Below, piece after piece: positions 8,994 to 18,306 of a DNA stretch of 64,000 nucleotides. The stretch spans positions 1,426,001 to 1,490,000 of the forward strand of contig CAWGHZ010000007.1 of NCBI GenBank assembly GCA_963822575.1. The letters are read 5' to 3'. The DNA comes from CAWGHZ01 sp963822575. Lineage in GTDB: Bacteria; Pseudomonadota; Alphaproteobacteria; MPNO01; DASWLB01. Position 1 is the stretch's first letter. The number at the start of each line of letters is the position of its first letter. Under the pieces are notes generated by a model. It did no database searches. It was not told where the DNA came from and saw only the letters and a program-made list of their open reading frames with translations. Both the position numbers and the translations under genes were made by a program.

Positions 8994-9455
8994 TCACCCC
9001 GTGGCGCGCGCCTTCTGCATCGCCTGCAGAAGCTCGCGCTCGGCCGAGGAGTCGGCCGCGAGCGGCGCGGCCGGCCGGGGCGTATCGGAGACGACGGTCG
9101 GGCGCGGCCGCGGCTTTGCCGCCGCCGCCTTGGGCGCGGCGATGCCGGCGAGGCGCTGGGCGATGGCGTCGCCGCGTTCGGTCAGGAACACGAGCTCGTC
9201 GCGCAGCGCGGTCGCCTCGCCGATGGCAGCGTTGAGCCCGTCGCCCGCCAGAGATGCCGCGGCGCCCATCTGGGCCACCGTGCGCTCGGCATGAGCGGCG
9301 GCCTCGTCGAACCGGGCGATAGTGGCGGCGAGCTCCGCCTTGCCATCGCGCAGCGACGAGAGCAGACGGTTGAGCCGCCAGGCATAAGCGATCACGGCGA
9401 CGAGCAGGCACGCGACCAGCCCGTCGAGCCCGATAGATACGAGAGGGGACGTCAC
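8994..9455 (-). CDS. DUF6468 flagellar-locus protein
   Basis: Protein of 153 aa with one N-terminal transmembrane helix (about residues 8-27), a helical middle region and a Pro/Arg-rich tail. Its position between fliM and the MotE-like gene is typical for DUF6468 in alphaproteobacteria; its function is unknown but presumably flagellar. The start is a GTG at 9455 with AAGGAGG 6 bases upstream. It overlaps the fliM stop by 4 bp (GTGA), so translation is coupled to fliM. Confidence 0.75.
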   Translation of the reverse strand: MTSPLVSIGLDGLVACLLVAVIAYAWRLNRLLSSLRDGKAELAATIARFDEAAAHAERTVAQMGAAASLAGDGLNAAIGEATALRDELVFLTERGDAIAQRLAGIAAPKAAAAKPRPRPTVVSDTPRPAAPLAADSSAERELLQAMQKARATG

Positions 9456-10502
9456 AGCGGCCTCCTTCGTTGCGCACGGTCCTCGACGCGCACCGAGATG
9501 TTCGCGCCCTTGCGACCCATGGCGCCGGAAAACAAGGGTATGTCGCCGCAGCGCAGCTCGATCTCGGACTCCGGCGTGGCGTTCAGCATGACCCGGCTGC
9601 CGACCTTGAGGTTCAGCACCTCGTTGAGCGACAGCGTAACCTGGTCGAGCACCGCCTCGATCTCGACGCCGGTCTTCCACAACTCCTGCGCCAGGTGCAC
9701 CTCCCAGATCGAGTCGCGGCCGAACTTCTCGCCCATGAACATCTGCAGCAGAAGCTCGCGCACCGGCTCGAGCGTGGCGTAGGGCAGGCAGAGCTCCAGC
9801 CGGCCGCCACGATCCTCCATGTCGATGCGCAGCTTGGCGAGGATCGCCGCATTGGCGGCGCGCGCGATGGTCGCGAAGCGCGGGTTGGTCTCCAGCCGCT
9901 CGAAGCGGAACGTGACCGGCGACAGCGGATCGAACGCGGCGCACAAATCGTTGAGCACGACCTGCACCATGCGCTCGACCAGCGTGCGCTCGATCGTGGT
10001 GTAGGGCCGCCCCTCGATGCGCATCTGCGCGGTGCCGCGCCGCCCGCCGAGCAGCACGTCGACGATCGAGTAGATCATCGGCGAGTCGACGGTGAGCAAC
10101 CCGAAATTGTCCCATTCCTCCGCCTTGAACACGCTGAGGATGGCGGGCAGCGGGATCGAGTTGAGGTAATCGCCGAAGCGGATCGAGGTAATGGCGTCGA
10201 GCGAGACCTCGACATTGTCCGAGGTGAAGTTGCGCAGGCTTGTCGTCAGCATGCGGACGAGGCGGTCGAACACCACCTCGAGCATCGGCAGTCGCTCGTA
10301 GGACACCAGCGCGGAGTTGACGATCGCCTGGATGCCCGAGCGCGCGCCGTCGGTCTCGCCATCGTCGGTGAGCCCGAGCAGCGAGTTCGATCTCGTCCTG
10401 GTTGAGGACGCGCTGGGTACTTTCGCTGGCGCCGTCGCCGAGCGCCGCCTCCCAGTCCGCGGCCGTAGCCGGCGCGGCGCCCTCCTCAGGCTGATCGGCC
10501 AT
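9452..10502 (-). CDS. fliM: flagellar motor switch protein FliM, frameshifted near the N-terminus
   Basis: FliM is the middle part of the C-ring and, through its N-terminal peptide, the target of CheY-P. The N-terminus is recognisable from the ATG at 10502 (MADQPEE..., then RVLNQDEIEL). The conserved rest (VSYERLPMLEVVFDRLVRML to the C-terminus) is in another frame, open from 10306. The junction is a single extra base: the T pair at 10386-10387 makes GAACTC where the family sequence DEIDSLLG needs GACTCG. Removing one base restores one 349-aa FliM. This is either a true mutation or an assembly error. Initiation at the GTG at 10306 would give a 284-aa protein without the CheY-binding segment. 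Confidence 0.85.
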
Positions 10503-10516
10503 AATACCCCCTACGC

Positions 10517-11047
10517 CTACTGGACCAGCATTTCCTTGAACAGCACGTCACGCACCTTGACCGGCGCCACCGCGGCGTTCACCCGCGCCAACAGCTCCTC
10601 GCGCAGCCGGTACATGCCGGCCGAGCCGCGCAAATCGTCGAGGCGGAGCTCGCGCAGATAGACCTGGAAATTGTCCATGATCCGCGGCAGCACCTCCTTG
10701 ATGCGCGGGATGTCCTCCGCCTTGGCGATCTCCAGGCTGACCGTGATCTTGAGGAAGCTCGTGCGCGAGCCCTGGCTGTTCAGGTTGACCAGCATCTCGG
10801 GCAGGTCGAAGAACACCGAGGGCGCGTCCGGCGCCTTTTTGCCCGTCTCGACCGCGTCCGGCTTCGCGCCGAACATCGAATCGAGCGCGCCCGAGAACAT
10901 GAGCCCGGCGCCGCCGCCGATGACCAGCAGAGCGGGCAGCGCCACGAAGAGGACAAGCTTCTTGCCGCTCCACCCCGCGCGCCCGGCGGCGGGCTCGGCG
11001 AGTGCCCCCTCGGGAACGTCGTCTTCGGTGATTGCCGGATTCGCCAC
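10517..11047 (-). CDS. fliL: flagellar basal body protein FliL
   Basis: Protein of 176 aa with a short cytoplasmic N-terminus, one transmembrane helix (about residues 30-52) and a periplasmic FliL domain (FFDLPEMLVNLNSQG..., TSFLKITVSLEI, ending VRDVLFKEMLVQ). FliL associates with the stator and supports torque. It is first in the visible run and ends 14 bp before fliM. Length and motifs are normal. Confidence 0.92.
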   Translation of the reverse strand: MANPAITEDDVPEGALAEPAAGRAGWSGKKLVLFVALPALLVIGGGAGLMFSGALDSMFGAKPDAVETGKKAPDAPSVFFDLPEMLVNLNSQGSRTSFLKITVSLEIAKAEDIPRIKEVLPRIMDNFQVYLRELRLDDLRGSAGMYRLREELLARVNAAVAPVKVRDVLFKEMLVQ

Positions 11048-11156
11048 GGGCCTCGCGCCCTCCCCTTCCGCATCTCTCGACGGGTTGGACGGAGGCTAGG
11101 CCAACGATGTTAACAAGAGGTTGAAACGCACGGCGCGGGCCCCGCGGCCGGCGCCG

Positions 11157-11300
11157 CTACTTCACGTCGAGCCCGACGCCCGCGCAGATGGTGACCAGGA
11201 TCGTCTGGATCTTGTTGACGTTAAGATAGGCGGGAAAGGCGAGCCCGCCGAGGAAGATCAGCACCAGGATCAGCACGTATTCGCCCTTGATCTTCGGCAT
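11157..11300 (-). CDS. small membrane protein, 47 aa
   Basis: A 47-aa ORF from the ATG at 11300 (MPKIKGEYVLILVLIFLGG). One clear hydrophobic helix spans residues 9-26, and a second weaker one (IQTILVTICAGVGL) ends the protein. It has no match I recognise. It sits upstream of fliL on the same strand. Regular codon use and hydrophobic pattern suggest it is real, but nothing links it firmly to motility. Confidence 0.45.
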   Translation of the reverse strand: MPKIKGEYVLILVLIFLGGLAFPAYLNVNKIQTILVTICAGVGLDVK

Positions 11301-11351
11301 GCGGCCAGTCTAGCGCGGACGGGCACCGCGCGCGAGCGGGTCGGCCAGGCC

Positions 11352-11462
11352 TCAGCCGACGAAACGGCGCCGCCAGCGGCGGCGCGAAATCTCGCTCCGC
11401 GTCGCGTAGCCCGCCCCGAAGCCGAGCCCGATCGGGACGACCCCGACCACGACCAGTTCCAT
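11352..11462 (-). CDS. small membrane protein, 36 aa
   Basis: A 36-aa ORF from the ATG at 11462 (MELVVVGVVPIGLGFGAGY) with AAGGAG about 10 bases upstream. It has one hydrophobic, Gly-rich segment and an Arg-rich end (SRRRWRRRF), the pattern of a single-pass small membrane protein. It is followed by the 47-aa ORF on the same strand. No function is recognised. Confidence 0.4.
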   Translation of the reverse strand: MELVVVGVVPIGLGFGAGYATRSEISRRRWRRRFVG

Positions 11463-11578
11463 TGCCCGTCGCTCCTTCCGCCGGCGCGAGTGAAGCAGCG
11501 CGGCATTAACCCACAGTTACCGCCGTATGCCCCGGAACGACCACAGAACGCCACCCGGCCGCTCACCAGATTACCGAG

Positions 11579-11968
11579 ATGGCTTTGCCCAAACGAAATG
11601 GCGGTGGGCACAGCGGACAGCGGCTGTGGCTGGTCGTCGTGTTCCTTCTGGGCCTCGGGGGCACGGCCGCCGCCTTCGTGGTCGCGGCGCGCGGGGCCGA
11701 GCCCGCGCCCGCGCACGCGCCGTCCGGGATGGTCCCGGGCCACTACGCCCGCCAATGCCTGCCGGGCGCCGGACGCGCCTGCTACCGGACTTACGTGCCG
11801 CCCCGCTTCCGGCCCTCGCTGCCGGAGGGGCAGCCCCGGCAGGGGCCTCCGGCCCGCCGCCCCGATTTGCAACCGGACCCGTCGGACGCGGGGCGACCGG
11901 GACCCGACATCTCCACGCGCAGCTATGGCAGCGGCTATTTCGACCTGCCCCGGCGGGACGCGCCGTAG
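11579..11968 (+). CDS. hypothetical membrane-anchored Pro-rich protein
   Basis: Protein of 129 aa with one N-terminal transmembrane segment (RLWLVVVFLLGLGGTAAAF, about residues 16-34), then a Pro/Arg-rich extracytoplasmic tail with two Cys (CLPG...CYRTYVPP) and the ending SYGSGYFDLPRRDAP. Nothing in it matches a family I know. The ribosome-binding site is weak. It converges on the carboxymuconolactone decarboxylase-family gene with a 2-bp gap. Confidence 0.5.
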   Translation: MALPKRNGGGHSGQRLWLVVVFLLGLGGTAAAFVVAARGAEPAPAHAPSGMVPGHYARQCLPGAGRACYRTYVPPRFRPSLPEGQPRQGPPARRPDLQPDPSDAGRPGPDISTRSYGSGYFDLPRRDAP

Positions 11969-11970
11969 CC

Positions 11971-12363
11971 TCAGCCCTTGCCGTCGAGCCTGTCGAACAC
12001 CTCGCGCATGTGGCGGAAGGCGTTCACCCCTGCGGGCACGCCGCAATACACCATCGCGTGCAAGAGCGTCTCGGCGATCTCCTCGCGCGTGCACCCGTTG
12101 GTCAGCGCGCCGCGCACGTGGGTCTTCAGCTCCTCGGGCTTGTCGAGCGCGGTCAGCATGGCGAGGTTCAACAGGCTCCGCGTCTTGCGCGGAAGGCCGG
12201 GCCGGGTCCACGCCGCGCCCCAGCAGAATTCGGTCACGAAATCCTGCAGCATCGCGGCCAGGGGGTCGGTCTCGGCGCGCTTGATCTGCGGGTCGACATA
12301 GTCGGTCCCCAGCACCTCGCGCCGCACCTTAAGGCCTTCCTCGTAGAGCTTGGTCTTCGCCAT
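11971..12363 (-). CDS. carboxymuconolactone decarboxylase family protein
   Basis: Protein of 130 aa of the CMD/AhpD-like superfamily; residues about 45-125 resemble 4-carboxymuconolactone decarboxylase (FVTEFCWGAAWTRPGL, LLNLAMLTAL, HVRGALTNGCTREEI, HAMVYCGVPAG). The AhpD CxxC pair is absent, favouring the decarboxylase-like branch over a peroxidase. The ATG at 12363 has AGGAGG 5 bases upstream; an upstream in-frame start at 12384 is less likely. No protocatechuate genes are nearby, so the substrate is uncertain. Confidence 0.8.
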   Translation of the reverse strand: MAKTKLYEEGLKVRREVLGTDYVDPQIKRAETDPLAAMLQDFVTEFCWGAAWTRPGLPRKTRSLLNLAMLTALDKPEELKTHVRGALTNGCTREEIAETLLHAMVYCGVPAGVNAFRHMREVFDRLDGKG

Positions 12364-12380
12364 CTTTTCCTCCTTTGCGT

Positions 12381-13070
12381 TCAATCGCCCACCGGCGCGA
12401 GCTGGAACTCCAAGACCTCGGGCCGGGTCAGGAGATGGCGCGCCAGCCGGTCGACATTGTGGGGGTCGCGGCTGTGGATGACCATGCGATATTCGAGGAT
12501 TTTGCCGCCGTCGCTCAGCGCATAGCCCAGCTCGGCGACGCGGAAGCCCTGCGCCGCGATCATTTCGCGCACCTCGTCTTCCGTGAGCGCCTGAGCCCGG
12601 TCGAAGCGCAGGCGGTGATGGGTATAGAAGTCGGTCGCCATATGGCGTTCGATCCGCAGGAACAGGGCCAGCATCACGAGGATCGCACCGGTGGCTAGCA
12701 GCGCGGTGTAATACATGCCGACGCCGATCACGATGCCGAGCGCCGCCGTCGCCCAGATCGACGCCGCCGTCGTTAGCCCGCGCACCGAAGGGCCATCCCT
12801 GAAGATCACACCGGCGCCGAGGAAGCCGATGCCGGTCATGATGCCCTGGGCGACACGTGTCGGATCGATATGGATGTCAGCCGGCAGCGCCTTGAGCCAG
12901 CCCTCGGCGTTCACCCCCATCAGCATGAGCATCGCCGAGGCGAGGCACACCAGCGCGTGGGTGCGGAAGCCCGCGGGCCGGCCGCGGAAGGTACGCTCGA
13001 TCCCGATCAGCGCGCCGGCGGCGATGGCGGCGCCCAGCCGCAGCCCGATCTCGATCTGAAGGTCGGTCAT
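12381..13070 (-). CDS. MgtC/SapB family membrane protein
   Basis: Membrane protein of 229 aa of the MgtC/SapB family. The family core is visible: LGAAIAAGALIGIERTFRGRPAGFRTH, then GIGFLGAGVIFRDG and LTTAASIWATAALG, with about five transmembrane helices. A cytoplasmic C-terminal ACT-like domain follows (about residues 145-229). MgtC proteins modulate F-type ATPase or magnesium/acid adaptation. It lies 8 bp downstream of a CDF transporter and is probably co-transcribed with it. Confidence 0.88.
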   Translation of the reverse strand: MTDLQIEIGLRLGAAIAAGALIGIERTFRGRPAGFRTHALVCLASAMLMLMGVNAEGWLKALPADIHIDPTRVAQGIMTGIGFLGAGVIFRDGPSVRGLTTAASIWATAALGIVIGVGMYYTALLATGAILVMLALFLRIERHMATDFYTHHRLRFDRAQALTEDEVREMIAAQGFRVAELGYALSDGGKILEYRMVIHSRDPHNVDRLARHLLTRPEVLEFQLAPVGD

Positions 13071-13078
13071 GGTTGCGG

Positions 13079-14002
13079 TCAATGATGCGCTGCGGGCGCC
13101 GCCTCGTCCACGCAGGCGCCCTGCTCGACCTGGATCGTGGTGTGGCCGATCCCGTAGTGCTTGACCAGGTAGTCGTGCACGCCGCCCAGCACCTTGTCGC
13201 GGTCGGCGCCCGGGGCGACCGCCGCGTGCAGCGTGATCAGCGGCCGCTCGGTGGTCAGCGACCAGACATGGACGTGATGGATGTCCTCGACCCCCGGCAC
13301 GGCGGCGGCAAGCTCGGCGCGCAGCGCGCCGACGTCGAGCCAGTCGGGCGTGCCCTCGAGCAGGATGTGGCCGGAGCGGCGGATGATCGCCCAGGCGCTC
13401 TTCAGCACCAGCGCGCCGACCGCGATCGAGAGGATCGGATCGATCGGCATCCAGCCGGTCTCGATGATGACGATCGCGGCGGCCACCGCCGCGCCCGAGC
13501 CCAACAGGTCGCCCAGAACGTGCAGCGCCGCGCTCTTGACGTTGAGGTTCTCCTCGCCGCTCAGGAGCCCGAAGGCGACGATATTGACCAGGAGCCCCAG
13601 CGCGCCCACCGCGAGCATCGTGGTGCCGTCGACCTCGATCGGGTTGGCGAGACGGCGCGCCGCCTCGATCGCGATCCCGATCACCACCGCAATCAGAACG
13701 GTGCCGTTCACGAAGGCGGCCAGCACCTGGGCGCGGTGATAGCCGAACGAGCGCTGCGGGTCGGCCGGCCGGCGGCCCAGACGGAAGGCGAACCAGGCAA
13801 GGCCGAGCGAGGCGGCGTCCGTCAGCATATGGCCCGCATCGGCGAGCAGCGCGAGCGAGCCGGCGATCAGCCCGCCGCCGGCCTCGACCGCCATGAACAT
13901 TACCGTGACCACCAGCACCCACAGGATGCGGCGCTCATGGGCCGCGATCGCCTGCGCGTGGCCGTGGCCGTGCGCGTGGTCGTGATGGCGGTCTTCCGGC
14001 AT
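13079..14002 (-). CDS. cation diffusion facilitator (CDF) transporter
   Basis: Inner-membrane divalent-cation/proton antiporter of 307 aa, zinc-type by its motifs. It has a His-rich N-terminus (RHHDHAHGHGHAQ), six transmembrane helices, and two metal-site motifs: LADAGHMLTD in helix II and HVLGDLLGS in helix V (both HxxxD). The C-terminal cytoplasmic domain contains HHVHVWSL. It probably confers Zn/Co/Cd efflux. It is divergent from ald and lies upstream of mgtC in the same operon. Confidence 0.9.
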   Translation of the reverse strand: MPEDRHHDHAHGHGHAQAIAAHERRILWVLVVTVMFMAVEAGGGLIAGSLALLADAGHMLTDAASLGLAWFAFRLGRRPADPQRSFGYHRAQVLAAFVNGTVLIAVVIGIAIEAARRLANPIEVDGTTMLAVGALGLLVNIVAFGLLSGEENLNVKSAALHVLGDLLGSGAAVAAAIVIIETGWMPIDPILSIAVGALVLKSAWAIIRRSGHILLEGTPDWLDVGALRAELAAAVPGVEDIHHVHVWSLTTERPLITLHAAVAPGADRDKVLGGVHDYLVKHYGIGHTTIQVEQGACVDEAAPAAHH

Positions 14003-14138
14003 CTTGTCGCTCGGAGCCCTTTCGCTGGCGCGACTCTATCCGTCCCCGCGTCCGATTTCGAGGCCGCGGCGATTCGACAGGGAAACGCGGGGAGCGGCCG
14101 GCCGTTTCTGGTATAACGCGCCCCGGGAAGGAGCGACC

Positions 14139-15253
<1,115 letters not shown>

Positions 15254-15257
<4 letters not shown>

Positions 15258-16162
15258 GCGCCCTCGCCCGACTTCGCGCCCGGGGCGACGCCCTGCCCGG
15301 CAATGTGCGCGGCGTGCTGTGGATCCTTGCGGCGAGCTTCATGCTCACCGTGATGTTCGCCGCCATCAAGCGCGTGGTCGCCGACGAGCCCGCCTTCGTC
15401 GTCGCGCTGTTCCGCACGCTGATCGCCTTCGTTTGCCTGCTGCCCTGGGCGGTGCGCGGCGGGCTTCCCGCCGTCAAGACCAAGCGGCCGCTCGACCATT
15501 TGCTGCGCTCGGCCTGCGGCATCGGCGCCTTCGCCTGCCTCACCTTCGCGCTCGAGAACCTGATCCTGTCGGACGCGATGGTGCTGACCTTCTCCTACCC
15601 GCTCTGGACCATCCTGTTCGCCGCCGCCTTCATGGGCGAGCGGGTGCGGCTGCGCCGGACGCTCGCCACCATCGCCGGGTTCGTCGGGGTCGTGCTGGTG
15701 GTGCAACCCCAGGGCGGCATCGCGCCGGCGGCGCTGCTCGCGCTGGCGTCGGCCGTCCTCTCCTCGCTCGCCTTGTTCAACGTGAAGCGGCTGACCTCGA
15801 CCGAGCCGCCGCAGCGCATCGTGTTCTATTTCTTCTTCTTCGGCGTGCTGATGCTTTTGGGCCCCGCGATCTGGACCTGGAAGACGCCGACGCTCGAACA
15901 GTTCGCCTGGCTCGCCGTCTCGGGCATCACCGGGGTGATCGGCCAGACCTGGCTTACAAATGCATACAGGGCCGGCGACATGACGGTGATCCAGCCGATG
16001 GACTTCACCCGCGTCCCGATGGCCGCCGCGATCGGCTTCGTCATGTGGGACGAGGTGCCGGACGCGATGGCCGCGACCGGCACCGTCATCATCATCTGCG
16101 CGTCGGCGTACATCGTCTATCGCGACGCCGTGCTCAGACGGCAGGCGCGGACGAAAGTCTAG
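15254..16162 (+). CDS. EamA/DMT family transporter
   Basis: Ten-helix drug/metabolite transporter of 302 aa with two EamA repeats (about residues 20-150 and 165-295). It resembles the RhaT/S-adenosylmethionine-permease-like branch; the second repeat shows the conserved FxRVPMAAxxGF..ExP region. The GTG start overlaps the ald stop (GTGA). The substrate is unknown; coupling to ald suggests amino-acid export or uptake, which is inference. Confidence 0.85.
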
Positions 16163-16169
16163 CCAACCC

Positions 16170-16252
16170 CGTCATCGCGAGCGAAGCGAAGCGATCCAGG
16201 GCAGCACCGGGATTCCTGGATTGCTTCGTCGCTGCGTTCCTCGCAATGACGG
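16170..16252. repeat. dispersed palindromic repeat (REP-like)
   Basis: Imperfect inverted repeat: the left arm reads CGTCATCGCGAGCGAAGCG and the right arm, reverse-complemented, gives CGTCATTGCGAGGAACGCAG. The arms are about 32-37 bp with a short centre. This sequence type (GTCATTGCGAGGAGC-like) is widely scattered in alphaproteobacterial genomes. It lies between convergent genes (EamA transporter and prpC) and could serve as a bidirectional terminator. Confidence 0.7.
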
Positions 16253-16257
16253 AGGAG

Positions 16258-17388
16258 TTAGCGTTGCGCGATCGGCTTCACCTTGCGCTTGCCGCGGCCG
16301 GTATAGGCGGAGAGCGGACGGATCAGGCGGTTATCGGCGGACTGTTCGAACACGTGCGCGCACCAGCCGGTGATGCGGCTCATCACGAAGATCGGCGTGT
16401 AGAGGTCGATCGGGAAGCCCATCAGATAGTAGGCCGGCCCCGCCGGGAAATCGAGGTTGGGGTAGATGTTCTTCTCGCCCACCATGATGTTCTCCATCAC
16501 CTCGGAGATGCGCATCCAGGTGTCGTCCTTGGCATAGGCCGACATGTCGGCGAGCGCCCGCTTCATGGTGGGGACGCGCGAATCCCCCTTGCGGTAGACG
16601 CGGTGGCCGAACCCCATGACGAGCTCTTTGTTCGCAAGCCGCTTGCGCAGCCATGCCTCGGCTTTGTCGGGCGCGCCGATCTCCTTCAGCATGTGCATCA
16701 CCGCCTCGTTGGCGCCGCCGTGCAGCGGCCCCTTGAGCGCGGCGATCGCGGCCGTCACGGCGCCGTAGATGTCGGCGCGGGTCGACGACACCACGCGGGC
16801 GGTGAAGGTCGACGCGTTGAAGCTGTGCTCGGCATAGAGGATCAGTGACACGTCGAAGGCGCGCACGACTTCCTTCGGCGGCACCTTGCCGAAGCACATG
16901 TTGAGGAAGTTCTCGGCCATCGAGAGCTCGGGCTTGGGCTTCACCCGCCGCTTGCCGTTGCGCAGGCGAAAATCGGTCGCGATCATGGCGGGGATCTTGG
17001 CGAGCATCTTCATCGCCCGCGCGCGGTCCTTCGCCTCGCCCTCGCCGCCCCACGCGACCTCCTCGGTGCCGAGGAAGCTCACCGCCGTGCGGATCGTGTC
17101 CATCGGGTGCGCCGATCCGGGGAACTCGGCGATGGCGCGCAGCAGCCTGGGCGACAGCTCGCGCTCGGCCCGCTCGGCCTTCTTGAACGCGTTGAGCTGG
17201 CTCCGCGTCGGCAACTCGCCGTTCCACAGGAGGTAGGCGACCTCCTCGAACGTGCAGAGGCGTGCGAGCTCGTCCACCGGATAGCCGCGATAGGTGAGCG
17301 ACGAGAGCTCCTGGATCACCTCCGACACGGCGGTGGTGTCGACCACCACCCCCGCCAGGCCCTTGTGGATTTCCGGTTCCTTCGCCAT
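16258..17388 (-). CDS. prpC: 2-methylcitrate synthase / citrate synthase
   Basis: Condenses propionyl-CoA with oxaloacetate to 2-methylcitrate. The 376-aa length fits type II PrpC. Citrate-synthase catalytic regions are visible: LHGGANEAV, VMGFGHRVYR (catalytic His) and NLDFPAGPAYYLMGFP (Asp region). The neighbours upstream in the operon are prpB and prpD, which supports the methylcitrate role over the TCA enzyme. The ATG at 17388 is chosen; a GTG two codons upstream is also possible. The gap to prpB is 24 bp. Confidence 0.9.
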   Translation of the reverse strand: MAKEPEIHKGLAGVVVDTTAVSEVIQELSSLTYRGYPVDELARLCTFEEVAYLLWNGELPTRSQLNAFKKAERAERELSPRLLRAIAEFPGSAHPMDTIRTAVSFLGTEEVAWGGEGEAKDRARAMKMLAKIPAMIATDFRLRNGKRRVKPKPELSMAENFLNMCFGKVPPKEVVRAFDVSLILYAEHSFNASTFTARVVSSTRADIYGAVTAAIAALKGPLHGGANEAVMHMLKEIGAPDKAEAWLRKRLANKELVMGFGHRVYRKGDSRVPTMKRALADMSAYAKDDTWMRISEVMENIMVGEKNIYPNLDFPAGPAYYLMGFPIDLYTPIFVMSRITGWCAHVFEQSADNRLIRPLSAYTGRGKRKVKPIAQR

Positions 17389-17412
17389 GCGCACCCCCGT
17401 TTGCCTGCTTTT

Positions 17413-18306
17413 TCACACCTTGAAGTTGAACACGTCGCGGTCGAACGCGGCGTAGTCCTCGTAACGCAACAACTCATAGAGGCGCCGGCGCGTCATCATG
17501 CGGTCGATCAGCGCCGATTGCGTGCCGTCGCGGTGAAGCTGGGCGTAGGCGTCCTCGATCGCCTTCATGGCGAGCCGCAGCGCCGTCACCGGATAGATCA
17601 CGACATTGTAGCCGAGCTGCTCGAGCCGCCCGGCGCCCAGGAGCGGCGACTTGCCGAACTCGGTCATGTTGGCGAGGAGCGGCACGTCGATCGCCTTGCG
17701 GAACGCCTCGAACTCGCCGACGTCGGCCAGCGCCTCGGGGAAGATCATGTCGGCGCCGGCGTCGACATAGGCCTTGGCGCGGTCGATGGCGGCGTCCAAC
17801 CCCTCGGGCTCGCGCGAATCCGTGCGCGCGATCAGGACGAAGTTCGGGTCGCGCCGCGCGTCGGCGGCGGCACGCACCTTGCGCACCATCTCCTCGCGCG
17901 CAACGATCACCTTGTTGGAGAGATGGCCGCAGCGCTTCGGGTTCACCTGGTCCTCGAGGTGGCAGCCGGTAAGGCCCATCTCCTCCAGCTCCTGCACGGT
18001 GCGGGCCGCGTTCATCGGCTCGCCGAAGCCGGTATCGACGTCGATGATCGCCGGAAGCTCGGTGACGCGCGCGATCTGCCGGCCGCGCTGCGCGACCTCC
18101 GTCAAGGTCGTCAGGCCGATGTCGGGCAGGCCCAGCTCGTTCGCCAGTACGGCGCCCGAGATATAGACGCCGTCGAAGCCCTGCTCCTCGATCAGCATGG
18201 CGACCAGCGGCGAGAACACGCCCGGAAAGCGCTGCAGCGCGCCCGACTTGAGCGCCTTGCGGAAGGCGGTGCGCTTTTCCGCGGCCGGCTTCTTCGCGAA
18301 CAGCAT
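17413..18306 (-). CDS. prpB: methylisocitrate lyase
   Basis: Cleaves 2-methylisocitrate to succinate and pyruvate. The 297-aa protein of the ICL/PEPM superfamily has the catalytic loop NPKRCGHLSNK (Cys126), VDTGFGEP for Mg binding, and IARTDSREPEG. The start ATG (18306-18304) overlaps the stop of the upstream prpD gene (TGATG), indicating translational coupling. Confidence 0.93.
   Translation of the reverse strand: MLFAKKPAAEKRTAFRKALKSGALQRFPGVFSPLVAMLIEEQGFDGVYISGAVLANELGLPDIGLTTLTEVAQRGRQIARVTELPAIIDVDTGFGEPMNAARTVQELEEMGLTGCHLEDQVNPKRCGHLSNKVIVAREEMVRKVRAAADARRDPNFVLIARTDSREPEGLDAAIDRAKAYVDAGADMIFPEALADVGEFEAFRKAIDVPLLANMTEFGKSPLLGAGRLEQLGYNVVIYPVTALRLAMKAIEDAYAQLHRDGTQSALIDRMMTRRRLYELLRYEDYAAFDRDVFNFKV

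Noticed and set aside
8994..10502. Single 502-codon minus-strand ORF joining FliM N-terminus and DUF6468
   Set aside because: Its middle is out of frame with conserved FliM; it is a by-product of the extra base and of high-G+C open frames.
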